Source: Leptodontidium sp. MPI-SDFR-AT-0119 (Eukaryota > Ascomycota > Leotiomycetes > Helotiales > Leptodontidiaceae). From it: a stretch of DNA of 64,000 bases. The translations under genes and the position numbers were made by a program. The notes under the pieces were generated by a model that ran no database searches, had not been told where the DNA came from, and saw only the letters and a program-made list of their open reading frames with translations. Numbering within the stretch: the first letter of the stretch is position 1; each line of letters opens with the position of its first letter. Below, piece after piece: positions 23,903 through 35,087 of this stretch. The DNA is taken from positions 1,612,001 to 1,676,000 of the forward strand of contig JAHLEZ010000016.1 in NCBI GenBank assembly GCA_020726505.1, in the 5' to 3' direction.

Positions 23903-24726
23903 ATGGTCAGAGTCGCGATTGCAGGTGGAACGGGTGGGATTGGGCGTACATTGGCCGAATCTATACTTGCCACACGCAAGCACAATGTATTTGTCTTGTC
24001 CAGAGACGTACGCTGCCCGTTCAAATTCAAATAGATGGCACTAGCGCCCCACAGGATAGTACGACTTTCGCCGGAAATCCTGACGTGAAGATACTCAAGG
24101 TCGATTATTCGAGCCCCATCCAGATCTCGGAAATCCTCAAAGCCAATAACATCCATACAGTGATATCCGCCATCGGAGTCTTGTATAACGACACCCATGG
24201 AGCGCAGATGAATCTTATAGATGGCGCTGCCAAAGCTGGCACAGTCCGCCGCTTTGCCCCTAGTGAGTTCGGGCTGGATTATGCTGAAACTCAAAAGCAG
24301 TGAGCAATTTCCACTCATCTTCGAGGCAAATTTACTGACTCGATACCTAGGGGCTACCCCATTGATTTACCAGGCTTGGAGGGATACATGGCGAGTCACT
24401 ACAAAGTCCAAGCCATTGAGAAACTAAAAGGGACCAAAATGGAATGCACAAGTTACATCATTGGTTTCCTAATGGATTATTACGGTTTCCCTATCGAGCC
24501 AGTGAATGTATTGCCGCTTGCGGTTGTCCTGGATGTCGACAATTGCAAGGCAGCAGTACCAGCTGAAGGGAGTGACCTCGTCACGCTTACACACTCCAAA
24601 ATAATTGGTGCCTTTGTGGACACGAGCCTTGACTTGCCTAAATGGCCTGAGAAGTCCTGGATCATGGGTGATACAATTACGTGGAACCACGCAATCAACA
24701 TTGCAGAAGAGGCACGAGGTATTTGA
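23903..24726 (+). CDS. NmrA/isoflavone-reductase-like oxidoreductase, C-terminally truncated
   Basis: Exons 23903-24007, 24055-24299 and 24351-24726 give 241 residues. The N-terminal Rossmann motif is AIAGGTGGIGRTLAE; later come VISAIGVLYND, RRFAPSEFGLDY, YKVQAIEKLKG (with the lysine typical of the family) and SWIMGDTITWNHAI. Family members such as CipA-like reductases have about 300 residues. Here the frame stops six codons after a GAGGTATTT sequence that looks like a donor for a missing last exon, and the MpaB-like gene on the other strand ends 70 bases further on. About 60-80 C-terminal residues are therefore missing or in an exon I cannot find. NAD(P)H-dependent reduction of a phenolic substrate would be expected. 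Confidence 0.75.
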
Positions 24727-24796
24727 TCATAGAAATGTTATTACATTCTTAATTCAAGCAGTGAGAAGCCTAGGGAACATTGCCCCAAAGCAACTT

Positions 24797-26177
24797 TTAA
24801 ATCTTCCCTCCGTTGGAGAAAGGGCAGCCAGCCGAGCCACGAGCCTTCAAGAATTCAACTGTCGTTCTCATCTCATCGAGTCCCTTTCCTTCTTGGGGCC
24901 TCGGGCCAATAGTCTTCAAGTCGTATCCTTGAGGGTAGTACTTGTCCCCGCCCGTCCCTGGAGCCCTACCGCCAAGCATTCTTAGGAGAAGTGCCACCGG
25001 GCCCCATCTTCCCCAAAACGTAGGCTTGACATACCAAGGCCGCAAGCTGGGATGGTTGAAGTTGTACAATCCTGAAATTGAGTTTGGATCATCTTCCACG
25101 GCCTTAACCGCGAGGAAAGAGGGTCTGGGAAGACTTAAGTGGCGCAAAGCGAGCTTCCGAATATTTGTAAATGCTTCCAAGGCTGGTTTGAGGATTGACC
25201 CAGGAGCCTCGAGGCTGGAGGAATTTCATGTAAGCTAACCAGGGCCAATCTGCTTACATCCGGGTATAGAAAACTTACTAAAGACTAGTTCGCATGGTGT
25301 CATCTAGTTCGGAGCCAAGTGCCTTCCGCAAAAGGAGAGTGATAGCCTTAGGCAAGGCTGAGGTTGCGGAATCAACATATAGTCTGACGTACTGGTCGTT
25401 CGTTGCCACTGGCTTAGCCACAGCCGCTTCATACTGGATAGTCCAATCTCTAAGTTCTGTCGCGAAATGGAGACCGTTTGCCCAGCCAATTTGAGCAGAT
25501 GGAAGAGGCGCAAACGGAATTTCCATGTCCTCACCTAGATTCTTATGAAATACTCCAATCGCACATTTCTCCACATCCGTAAGCTTTCGCCACTCCTGTT
25601 CATCGACGACTCGCAACGATTCCACTAGGCCGTCACCCAGAGTATGTAGCAAATCCCCATCCAAGATCTTGCCAGCCTTGCGGTATCTGAAATGAAAATA
25701 ATTCATTCGAGCCACTGCCTGCATGTAGCGTATTGATCCTCGATCTTTGGACTGAACCTCTCGCAGCAGGATCTCTGTGTCAACAGCGCGCTTCCCGGCA
25801 TTCCTCCTATTGTTCTGTCCGGTAACAGCAAACAGTTTGGACATGGTTGGGATCCCCCCGGCCTAGATCTTCAGTCATACATACATGCAAGATTGATAGG
25901 GCAAACTAACCTTCAGCAACGCAATCTTCCGAGCTTTATGGAACGCATTGGGAAACTCCAGCTCTTGCAGCTGAGTCATGATGTCGTGTGCCTCTTCTGT
26001 GGTCATGCTTGATAGTGGTCTCTTCCCGTGTCCGAAACCAGAATTGATTCGTTCCGCGCGCTGGTACCGCAATATTCGGACCAAAAGTAGGTATGCCAGT
26101 AGGCAAGTGGCCAAGGAGAAATAACTTCTCCATAGTGCGTTAAGGGTTACTGCAACGGCCAATCGAGGAGACGACAT
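24797..26177 (-). CDS. ER-bound oxygenase, MpaB family
   Basis: Exons 26177-25911, 25862-25279 and 25214-24797 encode 422 residues. A hydrophobic segment near residues 18-36 (LATCLLAYLLLVRIL) is the membrane anchor. Family signatures follow: KRAVDTEILLREVQ, AVARMNYFHFRYRKAGKI, EWRKLTDVEKCAIGVFHKNL, then RHLSLPRPSF, PWYVKPTFWGRWGP and GDKYYPQGYDLKTIGPR. The arginines and histidines in the middle block belong to the rubber-oxygenase/MpaB catalytic domain that cleaves carbon-carbon double bonds oxidatively. Known MpaB cuts the farnesyl chain of a mycophenolic acid precursor at the ER. The third exon starts at the CCAG acceptor; an upstream TTAG acceptor would break the frame. A decayed second copy lies at 50039-51114. 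Confidence 0.9.
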
Positions 26178-26607
26178 GACGGAAGAAGATTCGGGTCTCG
26201 TGAGGATCGAAAACAAGATGAGTTTAGATGTGAGTATAGAACAGAAGACTGCACGACATATATATCTGGGTTCTTGCGACAGAATGTCAAGCCAAGCAAT
26301 CGGTGGGGGTACACATGGACTGGCCGAGGCTACTACCCACTTGATTATAATATATCGGATAGGGGCGGAGAAGATTTTGTTGGGACAACACTTCAACAAC
26401 TGATTATAATCCAATCCCCACCCCCCCACAGATACCGGCTCTTGCCAGGCCGAGGGATATGAGCTCCATGCTTCTTCTTTTCTTCATGTGAAGTGTTTGT
26501 CGTCGTAGTACAAAAGAGAAGCTGTTCGGCGATGATGAACTCACATATTTGGTTTCGCTCCTTATTCTGGCAAGCCCTTCGCGGATAGAGAGCAGCTACA
26601 TGTCAAG
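26178..26607. promoter_or_regulatory. Shared promoter region, MpaB-like oxygenase and enoyl-CoA hydratase
   Basis: The 430-bp divergent region holds the palindrome GATTATAATC at 26402-26411 and a near copy at 26343-26352. The same decamer precedes the second MpaB-like copy and the bZIP gene. Sharing one promoter region suggests joint expression. Confidence 0.6.
26402..26411. promoter_or_regulatory. GATTATAATC palindrome, site 1
   Basis: Perfect 10-bp dyad, 225 bp upstream of the MpaB-like ATG and 197 bp upstream of the enoyl-CoA hydratase ATG. Confidence 0.5.
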
Positions 26608-27634
26608 ATGGAAGCATCTATATCTCTGCCAGCTTCTTACTCGTTGCTTCCTTTCAAGAATATTTCGATTTCTCACGTCCCAGCATCGTCGCCCACACCA
26701 TCCCAAGTACTCCTACTGAAGCTGAATCGACCACAAAAGTTTAACGCTGTCACCGAGCGGATGATCGAGGAGCTGGTGACTGCATATGAATATTTCCACG
26801 CCGATGATCGCGTCAAGGCAATCGTGGTCACCGGGACTGGAAAAGCTTTCTGTGTCGGCGCTGATCTCGAGGTTGGATTCTCCAAGCTCCTGAACAAGCT
26901 GGATGGGGGGTCATCAAATTTAACTTCGTACAGAGACGGGTATGTTCTCCCCTACTAAGCTACACTGTGTTTCTTCTCAATGACCCGGAACCTGTTCTGA
27001 TTTCTATCTTAGTGGTGGCAGGGTCACCCTGGCAATACACAATTGCCAGAAACCGACAATTATGGCCATCAACGGACCAGCCGCAGGGTTTGGGATCACA
27101 ATTACACTTCCTGCCACAATCCGCATTGCCTGTTCAAGCACAAAAATCAGCTTTGCATTTGCTCGGCGCGGTCTCGTCATGGAAGCCGCCAGTTCCTATT
27201 TTCTCCCCAGACTGGTGGGAATGTCTCGCGCGCTGCACCTAGTGACCACTGGTGCCACATATACTGCATCGGATCCACTGCTCAGTCAACTGTTCTCAGA
27301 ACTGCTCCCAACACCCGAGGAGACAGTTGCTCGAGCGTTGGCCATTGCTACGGAGATTACGGCACAAACGTCGACCGTGAGTACGAAGGTTATGCGCGAT
27401 ATGATGTACCGAGGTCCGTCGACCGCGGAAGAAGCTCATTTGCTGGACTCGAAAATCTTCCTCGAGATGCTGCAGTCAAAGGATAGCGAGGAGGGTATGA
27501 AAAGTTTCATGGAGAAAAGGGAACCGGACTTCAAAGGCACCATGAAGGAGGATGCCCCTCTTGAGTGGCCTTGGTGGAAGCCTCTCACAGTTACCCGTCA
27601 AGAGTCCCAGGAAAAGAGAACCAATAAGTTGTAA
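26608..27634 (+). CDS. Enoyl-CoA hydratase/isomerase, probably peroxisomal
   Basis: Exons 26608-26939 and 27013-27634 give 317 residues of the crotonase superfamily. Seen are LLLKLNRPQKFNAVTERMIE, the first oxyanion-hole segment AIVVTGTGKAFCVGADLE, and the second, KPTIMAINGPAAGFGITITL. The C terminus NKL, after a basic stretch, resembles a PTS1 peroxisomal signal (SKL-like), so beta-oxidation in peroxisomes is likely. Its start is 430 bp from the divergent MpaB-like gene. In mycophenolic acid synthesis, MpaB-type cleavage is followed by peroxisomal chain shortening, and this pair fits that logic. Substrate unknown. Confidence 0.9.
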
Positions 27635-28129
27635 GTGTTGGGCTAGAAAGATTTTAGCAGAATTTGAGATATTTGTATTGTCACTATGCTCAACATTGAA
27701 CGTCAAGAGACTAGCGATATGACATCAATGCGACGTACGCTTTTTCTGGGCTTATATAGCTGACTGGCAGATGATGTTTGAGTGAGATAATTATCCGGAG
27801 ACTTCGTATACTATTATGGCCCCTCAACGCAGCGGGGAATGAAAGCATGTATGACAATCACTCCAGATTCTGGATCCGCAATGCGGATTTAAAGGCGGCC
27901 GCGACGTCAGATCGCCTGAAGCCTGGGGCACGACCTAGAACGACAAGACCGGGTAAAAGCACGTATATCTGTCAGTGGGGAGGTTGCCACGATCGAACTG
28001 AGGAGATAATGCTTGTGACTAGACTTACTGGAGAGGAAGCATTCCAAATCAAGAATATGCGGAGAAACGCTTGGAGGTGAAGCCATTCTGTTCGTTTCTA
28101 ATACTACTCAGCATTATTTTCAAGCGTAG
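27635..28129. other. No gene supported
   Basis: Spacer between the enoyl-CoA hydratase and the bZIP relic, with no recognisable coding sequence. Confidence 0.5.
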
Positions 28130-28957
28130 TCAGGAAAACGGAAATGCTGGGTCCGTACCGAGTTGGGTGTTGTCTGCGGCTCCTCCCTCGTCGCCGTACA
28201 GGCCATACCCGTTGTTGGTAGCCCTTGGGACTCGAATCCTCCTTTGCCGTTTGTCAAGCGGACTACGCTCACCGACACCGGTTGATGGACAGAACGCAGG
28301 CATGTGTATCTTTGCAACTAAGGAAGACGGATCCAGAATGACCTCGTTCTCTTCCAGGTACCCTTGGACATCTTGACAACCAAACCAGTCGCCATCAAGT
28401 CCGAATAGTTTGAGATGACTTTGAGTATCTTGTGGTCCAGTTTCACGTGAGGTCTTGGCTCCTGGGAAGATGCCAAGTATCCGTCGAGGAAGTCTCATGT
28501 TCGAAGGATAAGTCAGAATTCCACTCCGATCCCTGTGCGCGTAGTGTGCTCCAGCTCCTCCAATACAATAGAAAGGGAGTGAGGGAATTTCCAACGCATC
28601 TTCCACTCCGGCACGGAGAAGCTTCTGGAAATAGGGCAACATCTTGGTTTTCTCGCGCATGCAGGGAACCAATCGAAAAATTTGGTAGGTGACTATTGGG
28701 TTTGAGCGGGAATCGGTGAACAGGCGGTATGCATGATCTAGAGAATAACGGTGGAGCCTGCGGGAAAACGTTGTCTCGTGGTCCAAGAGAGTGCGGCATC
28801 TTCCACCACCTTGCCGCAAACAGGGGACCGCCGACGAACTAGCTACCAGCGAGCATGGTACTGTACTTTGGTAGTCGGGGGAGTTGTAGCCAAGACTTCT
28901 AGAGAGTTCTTCGATAACAGGGGAAATTGTCCAATAGGGTTTCCAAATTCCGAGCAT
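28130..28957 (-). pseudogene. C-terminal fragment of an atypical bZIP regulator
   Basis: A 275-codon frame matches the conserved C-terminal domain of the intact bZIP gene at 51903-53336. Shared landmarks are FSRRLHRYSLDHAYRLF, VTYQIFRLVPCMREK, KMLPYFQKLLRAG, IPSLPFYCIGGAGAHY, NMRLPRRILGIFPG and DVQGYLEENEV. The basic/leucine-zipper N terminus is absent: nothing upstream to 29268 encodes it. The tail after DPSSLVAKIHMPA also departs from the relative. Without the DNA-binding part it is probably a relic, although the domain itself is open. It lies near the intact MpaB-like gene, as the intact bZIP lies near the dead MpaB-like copy. Confidence 0.8.
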
Positions 28958-29268
28958 TATTCCCTACTTAAGTTAGAGCAGCACTCCCTGCAGTGACAAC
29001 TATTACCCCTACTACGAAGTACCAACGAGCTTGGTGCTGAGGAGCCTGCCACTGAACCTCCTATCCTCGAGCCCACCGACGAACCGGCCATCACCTTGCC
29101 TCGGGCATCATAAACTTAAGGGCTAGCCGAGGTACGACTTGCTTATTTCTGCGTTGTCCATACGACGCTAGGATTAACATTCCATTATCAGCAAGCCCTT
29201 CATCTTTGTAATGAAGACACAACATACTCCTTCAGCGAAACATATGAACATTATCCAACCATTTCAGC

Positions 29269-30372
29269 ATGTCCTCTAAACTCGTTACTGTTTTTGGCGC
29301 AACCGGCACCCAAGGGTCTGCTGTCCTCCGATCTTTGCAATCCAACACCAACAATACCTTCAAGCTTCGCGGCATCACCCGCAATCCCTCTTCAGACTCT
29401 GCAAAAGACCTCTCCAGTTCTGGAATCGAAGTCGTTCAAGCTGATGGCTGGGACAAAGCGTCCCTCGTTGCTGCGTTCACGGGAAGTTGGGGCGCTTTCG
29501 TGAATACAAATTCTGAAGATCCCGTTATTCTTAATCCAGAAGACAAACGTACGGAATTGGAATTGGGGAAGATCATCGTGGATGCCGCTATCGAGGCTAA
29601 GGTGGAGGTCTTTATGTATAGCGGGTTCAGTAGCGCGAAGGAAATCACGAAAGGCGAAATTGTTGCGGCTAGCTACGATGGTATGTTTAGCGTACTGTTC
29701 TCTCAGTCACAACCTACTTACGTAAGTTATAGATAAGGCTGCCATTTTCGAGTATGCAAAATCGTCTGGGGCTTTTAAATCAGTCATTAGCGCGAGTCCT
29801 GGATGGTACTTTGAGAGCTTCTTGATGACAAAAGTAGGCAAGATTTTCGGTGGCTTCCCGTTCATACCCTCTGAGGACGGCACATATGTATTCAGAGTTC
29901 CTAAATGGGGAGGCAAGGAGGATGTGCCTTTCCTCGCCGTTGGCGACGACTTCGGAGACATCGTTCATGGCATCTTCCTCGAACCAGAGAAATGGGATGG
30001 GAGGCGTGCCCAGGGCCTCAGCCAGATCGCAACGTTTGACGAAGCTGTCAAAGCCTTTGAGAAGGGTAAGTCTGGTCAAAGCAGACGAGAACTTTTAAAC
30101 TAATGGCCGCAGCTACTGGGAAGAAATCTCGTTTCGAAGCAATCGAGAACTGGAAGGATCTGAATGTTTACGGGATCCCGTCTCTGGAGAATGTAAGGCT
30201 CATGTTTGCATTCACTCAGGTCTCTGGAGGACGATACTATGGCGACGAGACGGAAGTGGAAACCTCTGTTGCGCTTAAGAAGAAGGGTGCCGAGGCTCGT
30301 GGCAAGGCTGGTGAGGAGGTGAAGCTTTCGACGCTGGAAAGCTTCTTCGCCAGGGAATTTGAAAAGCAATGA
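29269..30372 (+). CDS. NmrA-like NAD(P)-binding protein
   Basis: Exons 29269-29680, 29733-30065 and 30113-30372 give 334 residues. The N terminus holds the NmrA Rossmann motif VTVFGATGTQGSAVLRSL, followed by RGITRNPSSDSAKDL, WGAFVNTNSEDP and FMYSGFSSAKEITKGE. The later segment SVISASPGWYFESFLMTKVG and the closing region match HSCARG/NmrA-like proteins, which bind NAD(P) and act as redox sensors or reductases. The classical SDR YxxxK is not evident, so a regulatory or atypical reductase role is possible. The frame is intact; the start is preceded by an A/T-rich leader. Confidence 0.88.
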
Positions 30373-31638
30373 TAATTTCATCACTTGCTCGTAGGAATAG
30401 AGCTTCACTGAGAAATACACCCCTTCCCGATTTCGCATGATCACGAAATGGTCAGAATCTATGGCTATTATCCCATAATCGATGGAAACGAGGCCATCTA
30501 CTACCACTATCCTATCCTTTAATTCGACTTCGCTGAACTTGATAGCGAAGAAAAGTGGACAGCGTACAAGTGTACTAGAAATTCTACCAAATATGGATGC
30601 CAATCCACCTGACAAGACTCCATTCGGTCATCGATGAGTTACCCTTCGACTTGGATTTAGTTGTAGAGGTAGTATTTGTGGTGTGTGCATTAGTTATACC
30701 CCTACCACGTTAGCGAGGCGAGATCACCTAGAATCGCTTACATGAAATTCGTCTCGGCCGAAAACATTTCCCTTTTAGGCAATTTCAAACAAACCCATCC
30801 TTTAGGTTTAGGAGATAGGGGATAGGAGTTTCTTATTTCCGGGAGGATTTGGGTTTAAGCGGCCTTTGGGGGCATGAAATTGTAAAAGCCGAGAGGTATC
30901 TCCACCATCTTGCTGATGACCTACTCGGCAAGGCATTGACACAACGGCTCCGACTTTTTGTCAAACAGAGTACTGAAGCAGGCAATGGGAGATCGGCACT
31001 TGCGGACTTATGGACTATCTTAGAATGCCGAGGTAAGGAGGTTCAACGAGGGTCTTCATAAGCGGGACTTGGAAATCAGTTGTTCACCATGGAAACCACT
31101 TGCAAATGTGCGGATAATCCCGAAGCACTTGTTTGTCGCCTGTGAAATGAGGTTAATTGAGTCCCAGGTAGCTTATTCGTTTGTTCTCCCCCTTTGAGGA
31201 TATTTTGATAGGAATGGTGACTGTCTCGAGTAAAGGCAGGGTGGTTGGTGTTGTAGAAGAGTGAAAACTAAGGTCTCCACTTGGTCCAGAGTCCTCGCTT
31301 AACTTGAGTTCTGCAAAAACCACATCTTGAAGCTAACACTATTTCTGGTGGCTGTGGAAACTTTAAAAGTCCGATGAGAGAGTCCGAGGAGCGAAATGCA
31401 TCATCTGCGTGGCTAGATGATTCTCAGACCTCTTCAAACCCTTGTAGAAGCAGCAAGTGGAGGATATATAACACACCGTCAAGCTATCGAGGAAAGCGCA
31501 GTAATTTGAAGAAGTAACTTCACCATCAGCATTATCTTCTACATTCTTGAATCTACAGTCGGAAATTCACCGCCATATTCTCAAAATCCTCTAGAGATCT
31601 CATTTTCACCTATATTCCGCTCATCATTAGACTTCAAA
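30373..31638. other. No gene supported
   Basis: A 1.27-kb stretch without a recognisable gene. A short plus-strand frame at 30849-31061 has no family resemblance. Confidence 0.5.
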
Positions 31639-32070
31639 ATGTCTAAGACAAAAAATCTTGCAGCTTTACTCCCCGCGATTGCGTCCTCGTTGATCATCGA
31701 AGGCGCGACCTATTCCTTGGTGAGACCGTAGTCCGCAACTATGCCCTTGCTATAAATCCGATCAACTGGAAGAGACGGGACTGAGGTTTTTTAATCCTAA
31801 CCTATTTTGCTATTCTCGGTAGTGGTAAGAAGCACACTCCTCAGCGATTCTTCATACTAATCTTATCCTTAGATGTTAGTGGTATCGTCGATACTGTCGG
31901 TCCAGATGTAACCTCTTTGAAGTAGGGGATCGCGTGTATGCCTTCGCTAACGGCATCATTTCTGGGAAGCTGGACAATGGTTCGTTCCAAACATACACTG
32001 TTGTCCCTGTCATCACCACCTCCAAGCTCCCAGACAGCATAGACTTTGCACACGGCGCCATGCTACCAAG
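31639..32070 (+). pseudogene. MDR-type (zinc-less alcohol dehydrogenase) N-terminal relic
   Basis: The ATG at 31639 begins MSKTKNLAALLPA, and later frames show ALAINPINWKRRD, then SGIVDTVGPDVTSL, DRVYAFANGIISGKLDNG and DSIDFAHGAMLPS. This is the GroES-like N-terminal half of a medium-chain reductase, scattered over frames with stops (for example after KRRD and before GDRVY). It ends abruptly near 32070, where sequence of an oppositely oriented HET-NACHT relic begins. The nucleotide-binding half is missing. Confidence 0.75.
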
Positions 32071-32947
32071 TCTGCGGGTTGTTCCGCCATTGTTGGAAAT
32101 CGGAGGTCTCTAGGACCTAGTTATATGAGCCCTCTAGCAACCCACCCCTGGTATCCTCAATGTGCGTCGTGTCATCGCAGGGATCGCTGACGCGTAGGTC
32201 TTGGAGGCACTTGTTAAACTTGTCGATTTCCTCTTCGAGTCGTTTGAATGCATTTGCCATCCCTTCGCTATCCCTTCGCTATAACGGAGGGGCATTCGGA
32301 CGTCAAAAATGCCGAGTAATAAGTACGCTTTGTCTTCGTGGACTTTTGTCTAGCGGGGTTGAATCTATGAAAATCGCTTCTTATCGCTGAACTGCGATAA
32401 AGAGGCTCCTTAAAGTGCCGACTTAGGAATGCCTGTGATCTTATGAATTTACTGCTCTAAAGAACTTTTACTACTAACCCGCTTAGATTCCCGATAGAAG
32501 AATTTAATTAATGTCGGAGTAATAAGCTCTTGAAGGGCCCAGCCTCGAGCGAACCATTTGGATTTCCGAAATGGCAATTCCCAGGCCAGGTTATTAATAT
32601 TAACGGAGGTTCTCGACACATCTAATAAATAGACGTAGCATTTAGTCGACATGCGGTACCAGCGAAACATAGAGTTAATAGCTTCTACAAGCTCAGCACT
32701 ATTGGATTTATCGATACAGCAGGTGTCCACCCCAAAGTATTGCAAGCCATCACGCTTAGCCTGTTCTGCGCAGAACCGTATCTTCTCGTAACCAGCCTTC
32801 TTCGTGCCGGTTCCATTCTGCAGATCTTCAAAAGGTGATCTCCTCTCCTTCCCATGAATGCGAAAGTATAGCATACTCGGGTATGGCGCTCTTGAAGAAC
32901 TTGGCCATGCTGAAATCGCCATCGCTGTTATAGTATAGCAGACGCAT
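32071..32947 (-). pseudogene. HET-NACHT (HET-E-like) protein relic
   Basis: From the ATG at 32947 the frame starts MRLLYYNSDGDFSM and shows PEYAILSHSW. An extra base in the A run at 32830-32833 then shifts it. The next frame has EDLQNGTGTKKAGYEKIRFC, YFGVDTCCIDKS, SMFRWYRMSTKCYVYLLDVS and SKWFARGWALQELI, all classic HET. After TAA at 32449 relics continue: KVHEDKAYLLLGIFDVRMPL, an 11-bp tandem duplication at 32259-32280, then the pre-NACHT segment KFNKCLQDLRVSDP and SDFQQWRNNPQ. The sequence ends exactly where the NACHT P-loop should begin, at the junction with the MDR relic. It is dead: frameshifts, several TAA/TAG codons and 3' loss. Confidence 0.85.
32259..32280. repeat. 11-bp tandem duplication in the HET relic
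   Basis: The unit ATCCCTTCGCT occurs twice without spacer. Removing one copy restores the family pattern between FDVRMPL and NAFKRLEEEID. Confidence 0.9.
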
Positions 32948-33996
32948 TATGCGACTAGATTCGAGGATCACAGGAGGAAGGGTTCTCGGTAGCTATTGAG
33001 CCGTCGAAGGAGCATACATAGATGTAGAGTGAGGTGAAGGTTGGAGAAGACGTCGCGTCGAGGATGGCGCACTCAGCTGCGCGATAGCCTTACGGCAGTA
33101 ATGACATCGTCGAGCATCACCACAGCGCGGAAGACCTGCCAATTGGACGGGCTTACCGCAAAAACTCGGGAAGTCTTAGGGAATAGGATGTAGGATATTT
33201 GAAGCCCCCTCGATTGAGCATGATGTGTTCATGTCTCTGAAGGGGAGCTGAAGGAATTGCACAGTGGATGAGAGAAAACAAACAAATCAGCAATTGTGTG
33301 CCATACTCGAATTATCCATGCGGGGGAAGCGCGGGGTCGTTCCACCCTAACCAAACCTCGTTGCAGTAGTCGCTTCGATTCGAGGTACTGTTCCGCCTAA
33401 CGACTTGAATGAATTTGCGGTCTACAGCAGCCACAAAGCTAATGACGATTTCCAAATTGGTAGGAAGACTTGTAGGATCGAATGGGGCCCTTTTATAAAT
33501 ATCAAAAGAGATAAAGAGTCAATGGTGGAGTTAAAGTGAGAGAACTGTTCTCCTTCATGACAAGAGGCCGCCCGCAGGTCAGGCACAGGAGCGACGACGC
33601 GAACGTAATTCTGTGGTGAGAGAGGTGCAGAGTGTTCAGTAGTGGCTATAGGATACGGCGTATGTAACAATTGGGATGTTTCGATGTATACACAGATTTT
33701 AAGATATTCAAAGTCAAAGTACCTGTCAATTTTCTCGGCACGGTGGGTTTCTCGCCACGTAGGGAGGGATGTTAATATTAGTTGTGGCCGAGCTGGAGAT
33801 GGGAGGGAACTCACTTCTGCCACTGAACTATCCGGCCTGTGATTTGAGCGTGATTTGTTTATTTCGTTTTATATTTCTGCTAGAATTTTGGCTGACCGCT
33901 GACGAGTCTACGCCGTATGGAAGGAGCGATTTGACTCACACAAGCTCAGTACAGTAAAAGCTGAAGCTATGCAGTATATATTCTCTATTGCAAAAT
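32948..33996. other. No gene supported
   Basis: About 1 kb between the HET relic and the dioxygenase gene. The longest frame (minus, 33422-33823) starts with GTG and resembles nothing I know. Confidence 0.45.
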
Positions 33997-35087
33997 TCAG
34001 ATTTTCGATTTCGCCTCCCCCTCCTTGTCTTCCTTTCCCTTTCCCTTGTCCCTCTCCCCCAATGCCCACTCAACTAACCTCCTCTTCCTCATCTCAACCC
34101 CCGCCCTCGGACTCCTCCCATCCACATACCCCATAAATTCATGCGTGCTAAAACCCATCAACTGCAGCAATTTTTTCGGCACCACATCCAAATTCTCCCA
34201 TCCCTGTGCCACCGTGAAATTCTCATATGTTCGGAGCCACGGCTGGCAATACTGCACCGTCAAGCTCCTCCGTGGTTTGTCACTAGTATTCGCGCCCCCA
34301 GAATGCCAAAGCGTATTGAGGAAATAGACCATAGAGCCGGCGGGCATGATAGCTGGTATCATTTCCTCTCTCGTGGGCCGGCGAGTGTCGTCCCAGAGGT
34401 GCGAGCCGGGGATCAGGCTTGTGGCGCCGTTGGTGGATGTGAAGTCGTCGAGGGCGACCATTGTTCCCTGCATTAACCATCAATAACTTCTCTTCTATTC
34501 CAAATCTAGGGAGAAACGGGCCAAGAAGGGCATAATCTTACAATCCCCATCAGCGGTCTGGGCCGCGGTAATCCCACAAGTCCATCATCAGTATGCATCT
34601 CCTGCTCCCGCTCCCCAGGCCCAATAACCACTGTATGGTAACTCGTCATCAGATACGCCTTCTGCAAGAAATAATCATTTAATTTCAACACCGTCTCATG
34701 GATGGGAAATGGATCAAATGCCCTGCTTTTATCACATAACGCGTATATCCGTTTCGTATTGAATCCCTCAAACGGATTTCTTCCTCCTTGTGAAGCTGGG
34801 CCAGAAGAGTGCTGGGCTGAGAGGCGTGCGAGCTCGGCGTTGGCGAGTGAGATTTGCTTAGAAGTGAAGATGGAGGGGAGGATCGCATAGCCATGCTCGA
34901 GGACATGGGATATGAGGTGGGAAATGGAAGCATCTTTGGGGCCGGGGAGGAAGGCTGTCCCTTGACCTAACTGCACTCGGTCGTGGATGGAACTAGGGCG
35001 GGGGAGATAGGGGTCTGGTTGTTGTTCTGGGTTTGACTGGAGCAGATAGTCAGCGGAGTAATCTCTAGCAGTGCGAGACATTACCAT
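33997..35087 (-). CDS. Phytanoyl-CoA-dioxygenase-type Fe(II)/2-oxoglutarate oxygenase
   Basis: Exons 35087-34542 and 34467-33997 give 338 residues. The iron ligands fit the PhyH family: HTD at 165-167 (EMHTDDGLVG) and a distal His about 237 (LNTLWHSGGAN). An arginine about 248 (KPRRSLTVQYCQPW) probably binds 2-oxoglutarate. SYHTVVIGPGEREQEMHTDD and TNGATSLIPGSHLW are typical of fungal tailoring members that hydroxylate, desaturate or ring-expand secondary metabolites. The C terminus is Lys/Glu-rich. ATG at 35087 or 35081 are equally possible. It diverges from the Zn2Cys6 regulator at 35782, with two dyad motifs between them. Confidence 0.9.

Noticed and set aside
25180..25240. Frameshift in exon 3 of the intact MpaB-like gene
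   Set aside because: Using the CCAG acceptor at 25215 instead of the upstream TTAG gives a continuous frame of 422 residues, so no lesion is needed.
33422..33823. Minus-strand open frame of 133 codons
   Set aside because: Begins with GTG and shows no family feature.
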